From positions 62,001 to 126,000 of the forward strand of contig NZ_PNXY01000005.1 of assembly GCF_002879865.1 (NCBI RefSeq): a stretch of DNA of 64,000 nucleotides, in the 5' to 3' direction. The notes below the pieces were generated by a model, which had not been told where the DNA came from, ran no database searches, and worked only from the letters and a program-made list of their open reading frames with translations. The DNA comes from Paraburkholderia rhynchosiae. GTDB lineage: Bacteria; Pseudomonadota; Gammaproteobacteria; Burkholderiales; Burkholderiaceae. Numbering within the stretch: the stretch's first letter is position 1; each line of letters begins with the position of its first letter. This document shows positions 18,549-28,308 of this stretch, one piece after another. A program made the position numbers and the translations under genes.

Positions 18549-19615
18549 AACAAGCGGGTTCTCCCACACCGTCGGCCGTGCATCTCGCAGCCGGCGCCGC
18601 TGAAACAAACGCCAACGCTGAAGCCAACCGTCACCCCGCGCTGATCGCGCTTGACTGGGGCACCACGTCGCTGCGCGCGTACCTGTATGACGTGTCCGGC
18701 AAAGTGCTGGCGACGCGCGCATCGACGGCCGGCATCATGAATCTGCCGCGCAGTGCCGAAAAAGGCGGCTTCGACGCCGCCTTCGAGGACGCCTGCGGCG
18801 CCTGGCTCGACGCCGCGCCCGGCACGCCGGTCATCGCCGCGGGCATGGTTGGCAGCGCACAAGGCTGGCTGGAGGCGCCGTATGTCGATGCACCCGCGAA
18901 CGCGGACGCGCTCGTCGCCGGCATTGTCCGCGTGGAGGCGGCTTGCGGCGCGACGCTGCACATCGTGCCCGGCGTGCTGCAACGCGGAGAATTGCCCAAC
19001 GTGATGCGCGGCGAAGAAACGCAGATTTTCGGCGCGCTGGGACAGGATGCCGGCGACGCGGACAGCGGCAAACGGGCGCTGATCGGCTTGCCCGGCACTC
19101 ATGCGAAATGGGCGGTGGTGCAGGCGGGCCGCATAGAACGTTTTCATACGTTCATGACCGGCGAAGTGTTCGGCGCATTGCGCGAGCATACGATTCTCGG
19201 CCGCACGATGGTCACGCCCGACCTCCCGGATTCCGAAGCATTTCTGCACGGCGTGAACATCGCGCGCGACAAGGGACAGGCGGGCGTGCTCGCCACTGTT
19301 TTCAGTTCGCGCACGCTCGGTCTCACGGGGCAACTTTCGCGCGAGCAGCAACCGGACTATCTGTCAGGTTTGCTGATCGGGCATGAACTGGCCGGTCTCG
19401 AAGCCGTGCTCAAGCAACAGCAAAGTTCGCTCGCGGGTCAGAGCCTGCGGCTGATTGGCAATGAAGCGCTGTGCGAGCGCTATCGCGTCGCACTTACGCA
19501 ATTCGGCTGCACCCAGGCCGAGCTCGTGAAGCACGCGACCGAGCGCGGCTTGTGGCGCGTCGCCTCGCAGGCGGGGCTCGTCAACCCGGCCGCGCACGCG
19601 GCGCATGCCGGCTAG
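18545..19615 (+). CDS. dgoK: 2-dehydro-3-deoxygalactonokinase
   Basis: Phosphorylates 2-keto-3-deoxygalactonate (KDGal) with ATP to KDPGal. 356 residues, with the phosphate-1 loop LDWGTTSLRAYLYD near the N-terminus. Later segments typical of DgoK are GMVGSAQGW, LPGTHAKWAVV and FHTFMTGEVFGAL. Start ATG 18545 overlaps the regulator stop. The aldolase gene for the next step follows after 36 bases. Confidence 0.94.
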   Translation: MKQAGSPTPSAVHLAAGAAETNANAEANRHPALIALDWGTTSLRAYLYDVSGKVLATRASTAGIMNLPRSAEKGGFDAAFEDACGAWLDAAPGTPVIAAGMVGSAQGWLEAPYVDAPANADALVAGIVRVEAACGATLHIVPGVLQRGELPNVMRGEETQIFGALGQDAGDADSGKRALIGLPGTHAKWAVVQAGRIERFHTFMTGEVFGALREHTILGRTMVTPDLPDSEAFLHGVNIARDKGQAGVLATVFSSRTLGLTGQLSREQQPDYLSGLLIGHELAGLEAVLKQQQSSLAGQSLRLIGNEALCERYRVALTQFGCTQAELVKHATERGLWRVASQAGLVNPAAHAAHAG

Positions 19616-19651
19616 CCGACTACGCCGCCATCCACGAAACAAGGAACCGAC

Positions 19652-20332
19652 ATGCAACCTCACATCAATCTGCCCGCTCCGTACATGCCGCACGCGGGTT
19701 TGATCGCGGCGTTCGAGGCATGTCCGCTGATCGCAATCATGCGCGGCGTGACGCCCGCCGATGCGGCGGAACATGGCCAGGCGCTGTACGAAGCCGGTTT
19801 TCGTATCGTCGAAGTACCGTTGAATTCACCCCAGCCGTTCGACAGCATCACCGCGATCCGCAAGGCGTTGCCGGCGGATGCGATCGTCGGTGCCGGTACC
19901 GTGCTGCATCCGAGTTTCGTCAAGGACGTGAAGTCGGCCGGCGGCGAACTCATCGTGATGCCGCATAGCGATCCCGAAGTGGTCAGCGCGGCGAAAGCGC
20001 AAGGCATGGCCTGCTCGCCCGGCGTCGCGACACCGACCGAAGCGTTCATCGCGCTCAAGAACGGCGCCGACGTGTTGAAGATGTTCCCCGCCGAACAGCT
20101 CGGTTGCCAGGTCGTGAAAGCATGGCGCGCGGTGATCGCGGCGCAGGTGCCGCTCGTGCCGGTCGGCGGCATCACGCCGGACAACATGGGGCCGTTCCTC
20201 AGCGCCGGCGCAAACGGCTTCGGCCTCGGCTCGGCGCTGTACAAGCCGGGTCAAAGCGCGGCAGTGACGGCCTCGCATGCAAAGGCGTTCGTCAACGGTT
20301 TGCGCGTTGCGCGCGCGGGTGCGAAGAAATGA
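19652..20332 (+). CDS. dgoA: 2-dehydro-3-deoxy-6-phosphogalactonate aldolase
   Basis: Class I aldolase cleaving KDPGal to pyruvate and glyceraldehyde 3-phosphate. 226 residues with a KDPG/KDPGal aldolase TIM-barrel. The Schiff-base lysine is Lys143 in VLKMFPAEQLG, and the general-base Glu is Glu54 in RIVEVPLNSP. The IMRGVTPADAAEHG segment matches DgoA better than the Eda group. The stop codon overlaps the next ATG (ATGA, 20329-20332). Confidence 0.94.
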   Translation: MQPHINLPAPYMPHAGLIAAFEACPLIAIMRGVTPADAAEHGQALYEAGFRIVEVPLNSPQPFDSITAIRKALPADAIVGAGTVLHPSFVKDVKSAGGELIVMPHSDPEVVSAAKAQGMACSPGVATPTEAFIALKNGADVLKMFPAEQLGCQVVKAWRAVIAAQVPLVPVGGITPDNMGPFLSAGANGFGLGSALYKPGQSAAVTASHAKAFVNGLRVARAGAKK

Positions 20333-21105
20333 CACGGTTGGCGGGCAAAGTCGCATTGGTGACCGGCGCGGGGCGCGGCATCGGCGCGGCGATCGCGCTC
20401 GCGTTTGCGCGCGAGGGTGCGGCCGTCGCGCTTGCCGAGCTCGACATCGAAACGGCGCGGCAGACGGCCGGGCAGATCAGCTCGGAAACCGGCGCGCGCG
20501 TGCTGGCGGTGCATACCGACGTCACGCAATCGGCTTCGGTTCAGCAGGCGGTGAGCGAAGCGGAAAGTGTGCTCGGCCCGCTTGACGTGCTGGTGAACAA
20601 CGCGGGCATCAACGTGTTTTGCGACCCGCTGACCATGACCGACGACGACTGGCGCCGCTGCTTCGCGGTGGATCTCGACGGTGTCTGGAACGGGTGCCGT
20701 GCGGTGCTGCCGGGCATGGTCGAACGCGGCGCGGGGAGCATCCTGAATATCGCGTCGACGCATGCGTTCAAGATCATTCCGGGCTGTTTTCCGTACCCCG
20801 TCGCGAAGCACGGCGTAATCGGCCTGACGCGCGCGCTCGGCATCGAATACGCGCCGCGCAATGTGCGCGTCAACGCAATTGCGCCGGGCTACATCGAAAC
20901 GCAGCTGGCGCACGACTGGTGGAACGAACAGCCGGATCCCGTCGCGGCAAGGCAGGCGACGATCGATTTGCAGCCGATGAAACGCATCGGCCGCCCGGAA
21001 GAAGTGGCAATGACGGCGGTGTTCCTGGCATCGGATGAAGCGCCGTTCATCAACGCTACGTGTATCACCGTGGATGGCGGCCGCTCGGTGCTGTATCACG
21101 ACTGA
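20329..21105 (+). CDS. SDR-family dehydrogenase, probably sugar or sugar-acid dehydrogenase
   Basis: 258-residue classical short-chain dehydrogenase. The cofactor motif is VTGAGRGIGAAIA, with NNAG in LDVLVNNAGIN. The active-site pair is YPVAKHG (Tyr-x-x-x-Lys), with the catalytic Ser in NIASTHAF. It is translationally coupled to dgoA and precedes the AraFGH-like transporter. Candidate roles are D-galactose or L-arabinose 1-dehydrogenase, or a dehydrogenase for a related deoxy sugar. Sequence alone does not choose. Confidence 0.85.
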   Translation: MTRLAGKVALVTGAGRGIGAAIALAFAREGAAVALAELDIETARQTAGQISSETGARVLAVHTDVTQSASVQQAVSEAESVLGPLDVLVNNAGINVFCDPLTMTDDDWRRCFAVDLDGVWNGCRAVLPGMVERGAGSILNIASTHAFKIIPGCFPYPVAKHGVIGLTRALGIEYAPRNVRVNAIAPGYIETQLAHDWWNEQPDPVAARQATIDLQPMKRIGRPEEVAMTAVFLASDEAPFINATCITVDGGRSVLYHD

Positions 21106-21262
21106 ACAAAACGCAGCAAAGAACGCAGCAAGAGCGCAGTAGAAAGCATAGAAAAACGCAGCACCGTTTCACCGGACGACGCACTGGCCGCGTGTGTCAC
21201 AACCGGTACAAGAAGACGCGGCCGATACCTTCTCGTTATCAATTAGTCAGGAGACACGCAAC

Positions 21263-22261
21263 ATGAAACGCAGAATTTTCCTCACGCTGGCAGCAGCGGC
21301 GGCGGGTGTTCTCTTCAACGCACCGGTCGCGCAAGCAGCCGATCCGGTCAAGATCGGCTTCCTCGTGAAGCAGCCGGAAGAACCGTGGTTCCAGGACGAA
21401 TGGAAGTTCGCCGAAATGGCGGCCAAGGAAAAGGGCTTCACGCTGGTGAAAATCGGCGCGCCGTCGGGCGAAAAAGTGATGAGCGCAATCGACAACCTGT
21501 CGGCGCAAAAGGCGCAAGGCTTCGTGATCTGCACGCCTGACGTCAAGCTCGGACCGGGCATCGTCGCGAAGGCGAAGGCCGACGGCTTGAAGATGATGAC
21601 CGTGGACGACCGTCTGGTCGACGGCGCGGGCAAGCCGATCGCGTCGGTGCCGCACATGGGCATCTCGGCGTACAACATCGGCAAGCAGGTCGGCGACGGC
21701 CTGGCAGCGGAAATCAAGAAGCGCGGCTGGGACATGAAGGACGTGGGCGCGATCGACGTGACCTACGAACAACTGCCGACCGCGCATGACCGCACGAGCG
21801 GCGCAACGGACGCGCTGCTCGCCGCCGGCTTCCCGAAAGCGAACATCATCGCCGCGCCGCAAGCGAAGACCGATACGGAAAACGCGTTCAACGCCGCCAA
21901 CATCGCGCTCACGAAGAACCCGCAGTTCAAGCACTGGGTTGCCTACGCGTTGAACGACGAAGGCGTGCTCGGCGCGGTGCGCGCAGCAGAAGGCCGCGGC
22001 TTCAAGGCCGACAACATGATCGGCATCGGCATCGGCGGTTCGGATTCGGCGTTGAACGAGTTCAAGAAGCCGAACCCGACGGGCTTCTTCGGCACGGTCA
22101 TCATCAGCCCGAAGCGCCACGGCGAGGAAACCTCGACGCTGATGTACGACTGGATCACGCAAGGCAAGGCGCCGCCGCCGCTCACGCTGACGACCGGCAT
22201 GCTGGCCACGCGCGCGAACGTCGGCGAAGTGCGCGAGAAGATGGGCCTCGCCTCCAAGTAA
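21263..22261 (+). CDS. AraF-like periplasmic sugar-binding protein of ABC transporter
   Basis: 332-residue periplasmic binding protein that captures a monosaccharide. The signal peptide ends in AQA (about residues 1-26). The mature start KIGFLVKQPEEPWFQDEWKF closely resembles E. coli AraF, as do FVICTPDVKLG and DNMIGIGIGG. AraF-type proteins bind L-arabinose and D-galactose, which fits the catabolic genes around it. The ATG at 21263 has AGGAG upstream; an in-frame start at 21194 would misplace the signal peptide. A 157-base gap upstream may carry a separate promoter. Confidence 0.92.
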   Translation: MKRRIFLTLAAAAAGVLFNAPVAQAADPVKIGFLVKQPEEPWFQDEWKFAEMAAKEKGFTLVKIGAPSGEKVMSAIDNLSAQKAQGFVICTPDVKLGPGIVAKAKADGLKMMTVDDRLVDGAGKPIASVPHMGISAYNIGKQVGDGLAAEIKKRGWDMKDVGAIDVTYEQLPTAHDRTSGATDALLAAGFPKANIIAAPQAKTDTENAFNAANIALTKNPQFKHWVAYALNDEGVLGAVRAAEGRGFKADNMIGIGIGGSDSALNEFKKPNPTGFFGTVIISPKRHGEETSTLMYDWITQGKAPPPLTLTTGMLATRANVGEVREKMGLASK

Positions 22262-22415
22262 CGCGCGGTGCAATGAAGAATTGCCGGCGCGTCGCTTTCG
22301 ATGTGCGCGCCGGCAACGGCAATAGAACATGAGCGTAGACATAGGCCACGCCTTGCAGGTGTCGAACTGCGACGCCAGGCAAGGCGCGGTTGAGATGAAA
22401 CAGCGAGGAGGCGAA

Positions 22416-23951
22416 GTGTCAGCGACGCTACGTTTTGACAATATCGGCAAAGTCTTTCCAGGCGTGCGCGCGCTCGACGGTGTGTCCTTCGACGTCAACG
22501 TCGGCCAGGTGCACGGCCTGATGGGCGAAAACGGTGCAGGGAAGTCGACCCTGCTGAAGATACTCGGCGGTGAATATCAGCCCGACTCGGGCCGCGTGAT
22601 GATCGACGAAAAAGAAGTGCGCTTCACGAGCGCCGCTTCGTCGATTGCGGCCGGGATCGCGGTGATTCACCAGGAACTGCAATACGTGCCCGATCTAACG
22701 GTCGCGGAAAATCTGCTGCTTGGCCAGTTGCCGAACTCGTTCGGCTGGGTCAACAAAAGCGATGCGAAGCGCTTCGTGCGCGAACGTCTCGAAGCAATGG
22801 GCGTGGCGCTCGACCCCAACGTGAAGCTGCGCAAGCTCTCCATCGCGCAACGGCAGATGGTCGAAATCTGCAAGGCGTTGCTGCGCAACGCCCGCGTGAT
22901 CGCGCTGGATGAGCCGACCAGTTCGCTGTCGCATCGCGAGACGGAAGTGCTGTTCAAGCTGGTGCGCGATCTGCGCGCCGACAATCGCGCGATGATCTAC
23001 ATCTCGCATCGCATGGATGAGATTTACGAACTGTGCGACGCGTGCACGATTTTCCGCGACGGGCGCAAGGTGGCCTCGCATCCGACGCTCGAAGGCGTGT
23101 CCCGTGACACGATCGTCAGCGAAATGGTGGGGCGTGAAATTTCGGACATCTATAACTATTCGGAACGGCCGCTCGGCGAAGTGCGCTTCGCGGCGAAGGC
23201 GATCGAAGGCCACGCGCTCGCGCAGCCTGCCAGCTTCGAAGTGCGGCGCGGCGAGATAGTTGGCTTCTTCGGTCTGGTGGGTGCCGGCCGCAGCGAACTG
23301 ATGCATCTGGTGTACGGCACCGAGCATAAGAAGGGCGGCGAACTGATGCTCGACGGCAAGACGATCCGCGTCAAGAGTGCGGGCGAAGCAATCCGCCACG
23401 GCATCGTGCTGTGCCCGGAAGACCGCAAGGAAGAGGGCATTGTCGCGATGGCGACTGTGTCCGAGAACATCAACATCAGTTGCCGCCGTCACTATTTGCG
23501 TGCGGGCATGTTCCTGGACCGCAAGAAAGAAGCGGAAACCGCGGACCGTTTCATCAAACTGCTGAAGATCAAGACGCCGAGCCGTCGCCAGAAGATTCGC
23601 TTCCTGTCGGGCGGCAATCAGCAGAAGGCGATTCTGTCACGCTGGCTCGCCGAACCTGATCTGAAAGTGGTGATTCTCGACGAACCCACTCGCGGTATCG
23701 ACGTCGGCGCGAAGCACGAAATCTATAACGTGATTTATCAGCTTGCCGAGCGCGGCTGCGCGATCGTGATGATCTCGTCGGAACTGCCCGAAGTGCTGGG
23801 CGTGTCCGACCGCATCGTCGTGATGCGCCAGGGCCGCATTGCCGGCGAGCTGCCGCGCAAGGACGCAACCGAACAAGCGGTGTTGAGCCTCGCGTTGCCG
23901 CAAAGCTCGACCGCACTGCCCGAAACCGGAACTGCCGCTCAGGCGGCCTGA
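22416..23951 (+). CDS. AraG-like sugar ABC transporter ATP-binding protein
   Basis: Duplicated ABC ATPase that powers import with the AraH-like permease. About 511 residues from GTG 22416, which has GAGGAGG just upstream and gives a length close to AraG (504); in-frame ATGs at 22395 and 22329 are alternatives. The first cassette has Walker [10 protein letters not shown] and Walker [13 protein letters not shown]. The second has a degenerate Walker A (GLVGAGRSE), signature LSGGNQQK and Walker [13 protein letters not shown]. This asymmetry is normal in the ribose/arabinose group. Confidence 0.92.
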   Translation: MSATLRFDNIGKVFPGVRALDGVSFDVNVGQVHGLMGENGAGKSTLLKILGGEYQPDSGRVMIDEKEVRFTSAASSIAAGIAVIHQELQYVPDLTVAENLLLGQLPNSFGWVNKSDAKRFVRERLEAMGVALDPNVKLRKLSIAQRQMVEICKALLRNARVIALDEPTSSLSHRETEVLFKLVRDLRADNRAMIYISHRMDEIYELCDACTIFRDGRKVASHPTLEGVSRDTIVSEMVGREISDIYNYSERPLGEVRFAAKAIEGHALAQPASFEVRRGEIVGFFGLVGAGRSELMHLVYGTEHKKGGELMLDGKTIRVKSAGEAIRHGIVLCPEDRKEEGIVAMATVSENINISCRRHYLRAGMFLDRKKEAETADRFIKLLKIKTPSRRQKIRFLSGGNQQKAILSRWLAEPDLKVVILDEPTRGIDVGAKHEIYNVIYQLAERGCAIVMISSELPEVLGVSDRIVVMRQGRIAGELPRKDATEQAVLSLALPQSSTALPETGTAAQAA

Positions 23952-24005
23952 ACATCATTCGGACGAAAGTCCGGCAACCCGTGGGGAACGGGAGGAGTCT
24001 TCATC

Positions 24006-25022
24006 ATGCAAGCTAGAGAAAACCTCGCGCAACAGGCCGCCAAGAGCGCCGCCGAAGCGCTGATTCCGCAGACGAGCGACAAGGCCAAATGGTGGCAGCA
24101 GATCACCGAGTACAGCCTGATCCTGATCTTCGTGGTGATGTTCGTGACGATGTCGCTGACCGTCGACCACTTCTTCTCGATCGAGAACATGCTCGGCCTC
24201 GCGCTGTCCATTTCACAGATCGGCATGGTCGCGTGCACGATGATGTTCTGTCTGGCCTCGCGCGATTTCGATTTGTCGATCGGTTCGACGGTTGCGTTCG
24301 CCGGCGTGTTGTGCGCGATGGTGCTCAACGCCACCGACAACACGTTTATCGCAATCGTCGCGGCGGTTGCGGCGGGTGCGGTGATCGGCTTCGTCAACGG
24401 CGCGGTGATCGCGTATCTGCGCATCAACGCGCTGATCACCACGCTCGCGACGATGGAAATCGTGCGCGGCCTCGGCTTTATCGTGTCGCATGGCCAGGCG
24501 GTCGGCGTGTCGTCGGATACGTTTATCGCATTGGGCGGCTTGAGCTTCTTCGGCGTGTCGCTGCCGATCTGGGTCACGCTGCTGTGCTTCATCGTGTTCG
24601 GTGTGATGCTCAACCAGACCGTGTATGGCCGCAATACGCTCGCGATCGGCGGCAATCCGGAAGCGTCGCGTCTCGCCGGCATTAACGTTGAACGCACGCG
24701 CGTCTACATCTTCCTGATTCAGGGCGCCGTGACCGCGCTCGCCGGTGTGATTCTGGCGTCGCGGATTACGTCGGGGCAGCCCAATGCCGCGCAAGGCTTC
24801 GAGCTCAACGTGATTTCGGCGTGCGTGCTCGGCGGCGTGTCGCTGCTCGGCGGGCGCGCGACGATCTCCGGCGTCGTGATCGGCGTGCTGATCATGGGTA
24901 CCGTCGAGAACGTGATGAACCTGATGAACATCGACGCGTTCTATCAGTACCTCGTGCGCGGCGCGATCCTGCTCGCCGCCGTGCTGCTCGACCAGTTGAA
25001 GAACCGCGGATCGCGGGATTAA
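24006..25022 (+). CDS. AraH-like sugar ABC transporter permease
   Basis: 338-residue inner-membrane permease with roughly nine to ten hydrophobic helices, of the ribose/xylose/arabinose (BPD_transp_2) type. Recognisable segments are DLSIGSTVAFAG in the first half and the C-terminal VLGGVSLLGGRATISG loop that contacts the ATPase. The N-terminal 40 residues are cytoplasmic. It lies 54 bases after the ATPase gene and 27 bases before the next SDR gene, so all are probably one transcript. Confidence 0.92.
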   Translation: MQARENLAQQAAKSAAEALIPQTSDKAKWWQQITEYSLILIFVVMFVTMSLTVDHFFSIENMLGLALSISQIGMVACTMMFCLASRDFDLSIGSTVAFAGVLCAMVLNATDNTFIAIVAAVAAGAVIGFVNGAVIAYLRINALITTLATMEIVRGLGFIVSHGQAVGVSSDTFIALGGLSFFGVSLPIWVTLLCFIVFGVMLNQTVYGRNTLAIGGNPEASRLAGINVERTRVYIFLIQGAVTALAGVILASRITSGQPNAAQGFELNVISACVLGGVSLLGGRATISGVVIGVLIMGTVENVMNLMNIDAFYQYLVRGAILLAAVLLDQLKNRGSRD

Positions 25023-25049
25023 TTCACTCGCTCTAAAAGGAATCGAACG

Positions 25050-25850
25050 ATGTCGTCTCCGGCCAATGCAAACGAGCGCCTCGCGAACAACGCATTCGCG
25101 CGCTACCCGAGTCTTGTCGACCGCACGGTGTTGATCACGGGCGGCGCGACCGGCATCGGCGCATCGTTCGTCGAGCATTTCGCGGCGCAAGGCGCGCGCG
25201 TCGCGTTCTTCGATATCGATGCAACGGCGGGCGAAGCGCTCGCCGACGAACTCGGCGACTCGAAGCACAAGCCGCTGTTCCTACCCTGCGATCTGACCGA
25301 CGTCGACGCGCTGCAAAAAGCGATCGCCGATGTGAAGGCCGCACTCGGCCCCATCCAGGTGCTGCTAAACAACGCGGCGAACGACAAGCGCCACACGATC
25401 GGCGAAGTCACGCGTGAATTTTTCGACGCAGGCATCGCGGTGAATATCCGTCATCAGTTCTTCGCGGCGCAAGCGGTGATGGAGGATATGAAGGCTGCAA
25501 AGAGCGGCTCGATCATCAACCTTGGTTCGATCAGCTGGATGCTGAAGAACGGCGGTTATCCCGTGTACGTGATGTCGAAATCGGCGGTGCAGGGCTTGAC
25601 GCGCGGTCTCGCGCGCGACCTCGGGCACTTCAACATCCGCGTGAATACGCTGGTGCCGGGCTGGGTGATGACGGAGAAGCAGAAGCGTCTATGGCTCGAC
25701 GACGCGGGACGTCGTTCGATCAAGGAAGGCCAGTGCATCGACGCTGAACTCGAGCCTGACGATCTCGCGCGCATGGCGCTCTTCCTCGCCGCTGACGACA
25801 GCAAGATGATCACCGCCCAGGACATCGTCGTGGATGGAGGCTGGGCGTGA
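25050..25850 (+). CDS. SDR-family sugar 1-dehydrogenase
   Basis: 266-residue short-chain dehydrogenase resembling Caulobacter D-xylose 1-dehydrogenase. Shared features are ITGGATGIGASF, the NNAANDKRHTIGEVT segment, NLGSISW, and the active-site YVMSKSAVQG. Enzymes of this group oxidise aldoses to aldonolactones with NAD(P). Its stop overlaps the GTG start of the lactonase gene (GTGA, 25847-25850), which makes the dehydrogenase-lactonase pair explicit. D-galactose and L-arabinose are the likely substrates given AraF and DgoKA nearby. Confidence 0.9.
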   Translation: MSSPANANERLANNAFARYPSLVDRTVLITGGATGIGASFVEHFAAQGARVAFFDIDATAGEALADELGDSKHKPLFLPCDLTDVDALQKAIADVKAALGPIQVLLNNAANDKRHTIGEVTREFFDAGIAVNIRHQFFAAQAVMEDMKAAKSGSIINLGSISWMLKNGGYPVYVMSKSAVQGLTRGLARDLGHFNIRVNTLVPGWVMTEKQKRLWLDDAGRRSIKEGQCIDAELEPDDLARMALFLAADDSKMITAQDIVVDGGWA

Positions 25851-26782
25851 CGGCGAGCGCGCAGGTGGATGCCGGTGTGCAACGTGCGCACCGCGCGGCG
25901 CTGCTGCTCGACACGAAATGCACGTTGGGCGAAGGCGCGACATGGTGCGCGAAAACCGGCCGCTTCTACTGGACGGACATTGAAGGCGCGCGTTTGTGGC
26001 GGTACGACCCGAGCGACGGCCGCAGCACTTTCTGGGCAATGCCCGAGCGTCTCGCCACGTTTGCGCTGTGTGCCGATCCGCATTACCTGCTGCTTGGCCT
26101 TGCCTCGCATCTCGCGTTTTTCGATCTGGCCACGGGACAGACGCACCGTATCGTCGACGTCGAACCGGGCTTGAATACGCGGGTGAACGACGGCCGCTGC
26201 GATCGTCAGGGACGCTTCGTATTCGGCACGAAAGATGAAGGCTCGCCGTTGCAGGCGATCGGCGGGTTCTATCGGCTCAATCATGACCTGTCGCTGGAGC
26301 GTTTGCCGCTGCCCGCGCCGGCTATTTCGAACAGCATTGCGTTCAGCCCCGACGGCGCGACGATGTACTACTGCGATTCGCCCACGCGTGAAATCCGTGC
26401 GTGCGACTATCGTGCGGACGGCGGCGCGGACGGCGGCATCGCCAACGACCGGCTGTTCACGCGCCTGACCGACGCCACTGGCGAACCCGACGGCTCGACC
26501 GTCGATTGCGACGGCGGATTGTGGAATGCGCAATGGGGCGGCGGACGCGTCGTGCGTTACGGCACCGACGGCGCCGAAACCGGGCGCGTCGACGTGCCCA
26601 CCGTGCAGCCGAGTTGCATCGCGCTCGGCGGCGCGCAGTTGGCCACGCTGTACATCACAAGCGCACGTATCGGTCTCGACGCAGCGACGCTCGCCGGCGA
26701 TTCGCGAGCGGGCGGCGTGTTTATCGCGACGCCGGGACGGCGCGGCTTGCCCGAGCCGGTGTTCCAGGGCGCGCCGGCGTAG
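25847..26782 (+). CDS. SMP-30/gluconolactonase-family sugar lactonase
   Basis: Hydrolyses the aldonolactone made by the preceding dehydrogenase to the free acid. 311 residues from GTG 25847, six-bladed beta-propeller of the SMP-30 family. The metal ligands can be placed: Glu in CTLGEGATW, Asn/Asp in TRVNDGRCDRQG, and Asn and Asp in SNSIAFSPDG and YCDSPTREI. It is coupled to the SDR gene by a 4-base overlap. Confidence 0.93.
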   Translation: MTASAQVDAGVQRAHRAALLLDTKCTLGEGATWCAKTGRFYWTDIEGARLWRYDPSDGRSTFWAMPERLATFALCADPHYLLLGLASHLAFFDLATGQTHRIVDVEPGLNTRVNDGRCDRQGRFVFGTKDEGSPLQAIGGFYRLNHDLSLERLPLPAPAISNSIAFSPDGATMYYCDSPTREIRACDYRADGGADGGIANDRLFTRLTDATGEPDGSTVDCDGGLWNAQWGGGRVVRYGTDGAETGRVDVPTVQPSCIALGGAQLATLYITSARIGLDAATLAGDSRAGGVFIATPGRRGLPEPVFQGAPA

Positions 26783-27034
26783 CGCAGAATGACGCTGCTT
26801 CGATTTCGATGCAGCGGCGAACGATCCAGGCAGTAGCGGCAAGTCCAGTCTGGAAATCTACATCGCGATAAGCACGCAGCAAATCGGCAGTAATCCAGCA
26901 GCAAGCGCAGCAGCAAGCCCAGCAGCAAATTGGCAGCAAGCAGTTCGTACCAGAGGCGACTGGCTCAAGAAAATCGCCCGACAGCATCCGTCAGCCATGA
27001 CGGCAACGTCCCAAGCCTCTCGAAGGAGCTAGAT
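26783..27034. other. Low-complexity intergenic segment with 12-base repeats
   Basis: Between the lactonase and epimerase genes. A 12-base unit CAGCAGCAAGCG/C occurs 2.75 times in tandem at 26896-26928, within a wider AGCAGCAA-rich run. I saw no gene or clear terminator. Confidence 0.6.
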
Positions 27035-28105
27035 ATGACTGTTGCGAATCTTGTTTCCGCCGCGTCTCAGACCTCCCAAAGCACTCAAAGCCGGCGCTCG
27101 CGACTCGCGGCGGCGGCTAACCCGGTGCTGCCGGGGCCTAGCACGTCGGCGGTAGCAGTCGGCGAAACGCCTGCCGGCGATGTCGCGTGCATTACGCTCG
27201 CCAATACGCATTTGCGGCTCGATGTGGCGCCGCTGCTGGGCGGCGGCATCACGCGCTTCGACTGGCGCGACGACGGTGCGCTCACGCCGATTTTCCGGCG
27301 CTGCCGCCATGTCGCCGCCGACACGCAACCGAACGAACTCGCCTGTTATCCGCTGCTGCCCTATTCGAACCGTATTGGCGGCGGTCATTTCAATATCTCG
27401 GGACGGCGCGTCGACGTGCCGCGCAATCGCGCCGACGAACCGTTCCCGATTCACGGCGACGGTTGGCAGTCCGCGTGGCACGTCGCCGATTCCGACCGCG
27501 AAAATGTGCGCCTGACGCTCGATCGCCGTGACGGCAAGCCGTACGCGTTTCGCGCGGCGCAGACCTACAAGCTGGACGGCCCCACCCTCGTCATCACGCT
27601 CGACATCGAGAACGCGGGCCGCGAGGCTTTGCCTTTTGGACTCGGCGTTCATCCGTTCTTCGTGCGCGACGCCGACACGGAGCTGTCGGCAGCGGCGGGC
27701 GGCCTGTGGCTCGCCGGCGACGACTGGCTGCCCGTCCGTCACGTGCAGGCGCCGCCCGCGTGGCAGTTCGGCGTTGCATATCCGCTGCCGGAAACCATCG
27801 TCAATCACGCGTTTACCGGCTGGAGCGGGCAGGCGGCGGTCGTCTGGCCGAAGCGCCGGCTGTCGCTGAACATCGCCGCCGACACCGATTACTACGTGCT
27901 GTACACGCCGCCCGGCGAAGAGTTCTTCTGCTTCGAACCCGTCGATCATCCAATCAACGCGATGAATCTGGCGGGCGGCGCGTGCGAAAACGGGATGACG
28001 CTGCTGGGGCGCGGCGAGCGGCTCACGCGCAGCTTCCGCTTCACCGTCGAACGGACCGGTTTGCGTTCGATGCCGGGCACGCGAGGATCGCGGCGTCGGC
28101 AGTAG
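27035..28105 (+). CDS. Aldose 1-epimerase (mutarotase) family protein
   Basis: Interconverts alpha and beta anomers so that the sugar dehydrogenase receives its preferred form. 356 residues from ATG 27035, which has AAGGAG six bases upstream. The first 45 residues are Ser/Ala-rich and unlike the family. Active-site features follow: [10 protein letters not shown], the His of PIHGDGW, the His of GLGVHPFF, and the catalytic Glu of FCFEPVDHP. It closes the sugar cluster. Its N-terminal extension has no clear signal-peptide hydrophobic core, so I place it in the cytoplasm. Confidence 0.9.
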   Translation: MTVANLVSAASQTSQSTQSRRSRLAAAANPVLPGPSTSAVAVGETPAGDVACITLANTHLRLDVAPLLGGGITRFDWRDDGALTPIFRRCRHVAADTQPNELACYPLLPYSNRIGGGHFNISGRRVDVPRNRADEPFPIHGDGWQSAWHVADSDRENVRLTLDRRDGKPYAFRAAQTYKLDGPTLVITLDIENAGREALPFGLGVHPFFVRDADTELSAAAGGLWLAGDDWLPVRHVQAPPAWQFGVAYPLPETIVNHAFTGWSGQAAVVWPKRRLSLNIAADTDYYVLYTPPGEEFFCFEPVDHPINAMNLAGGACENGMTLLGRGERLTRSFRFTVERTGLRSMPGTRGSRRRQ

Positions 28106-28308
28106 GGGGGGCGCGGCTTGCCGTGAGCCGCGGTGGTTTGGCAGCGGACCGTCGGCGATCAGGCAGCGACTCGGCCGCGACTTGGCAGCGGGCCAGCGGC
28201 GGCTTGACAGCGACCGGCGGCAACCGGCAGCGGCCCCCCGGCGCCCGGCCACGCGTGACAGGTAAAATACGCGCCTCTTCCGATTACCGGCTTGCCGCGA
28301 GACTCCTC

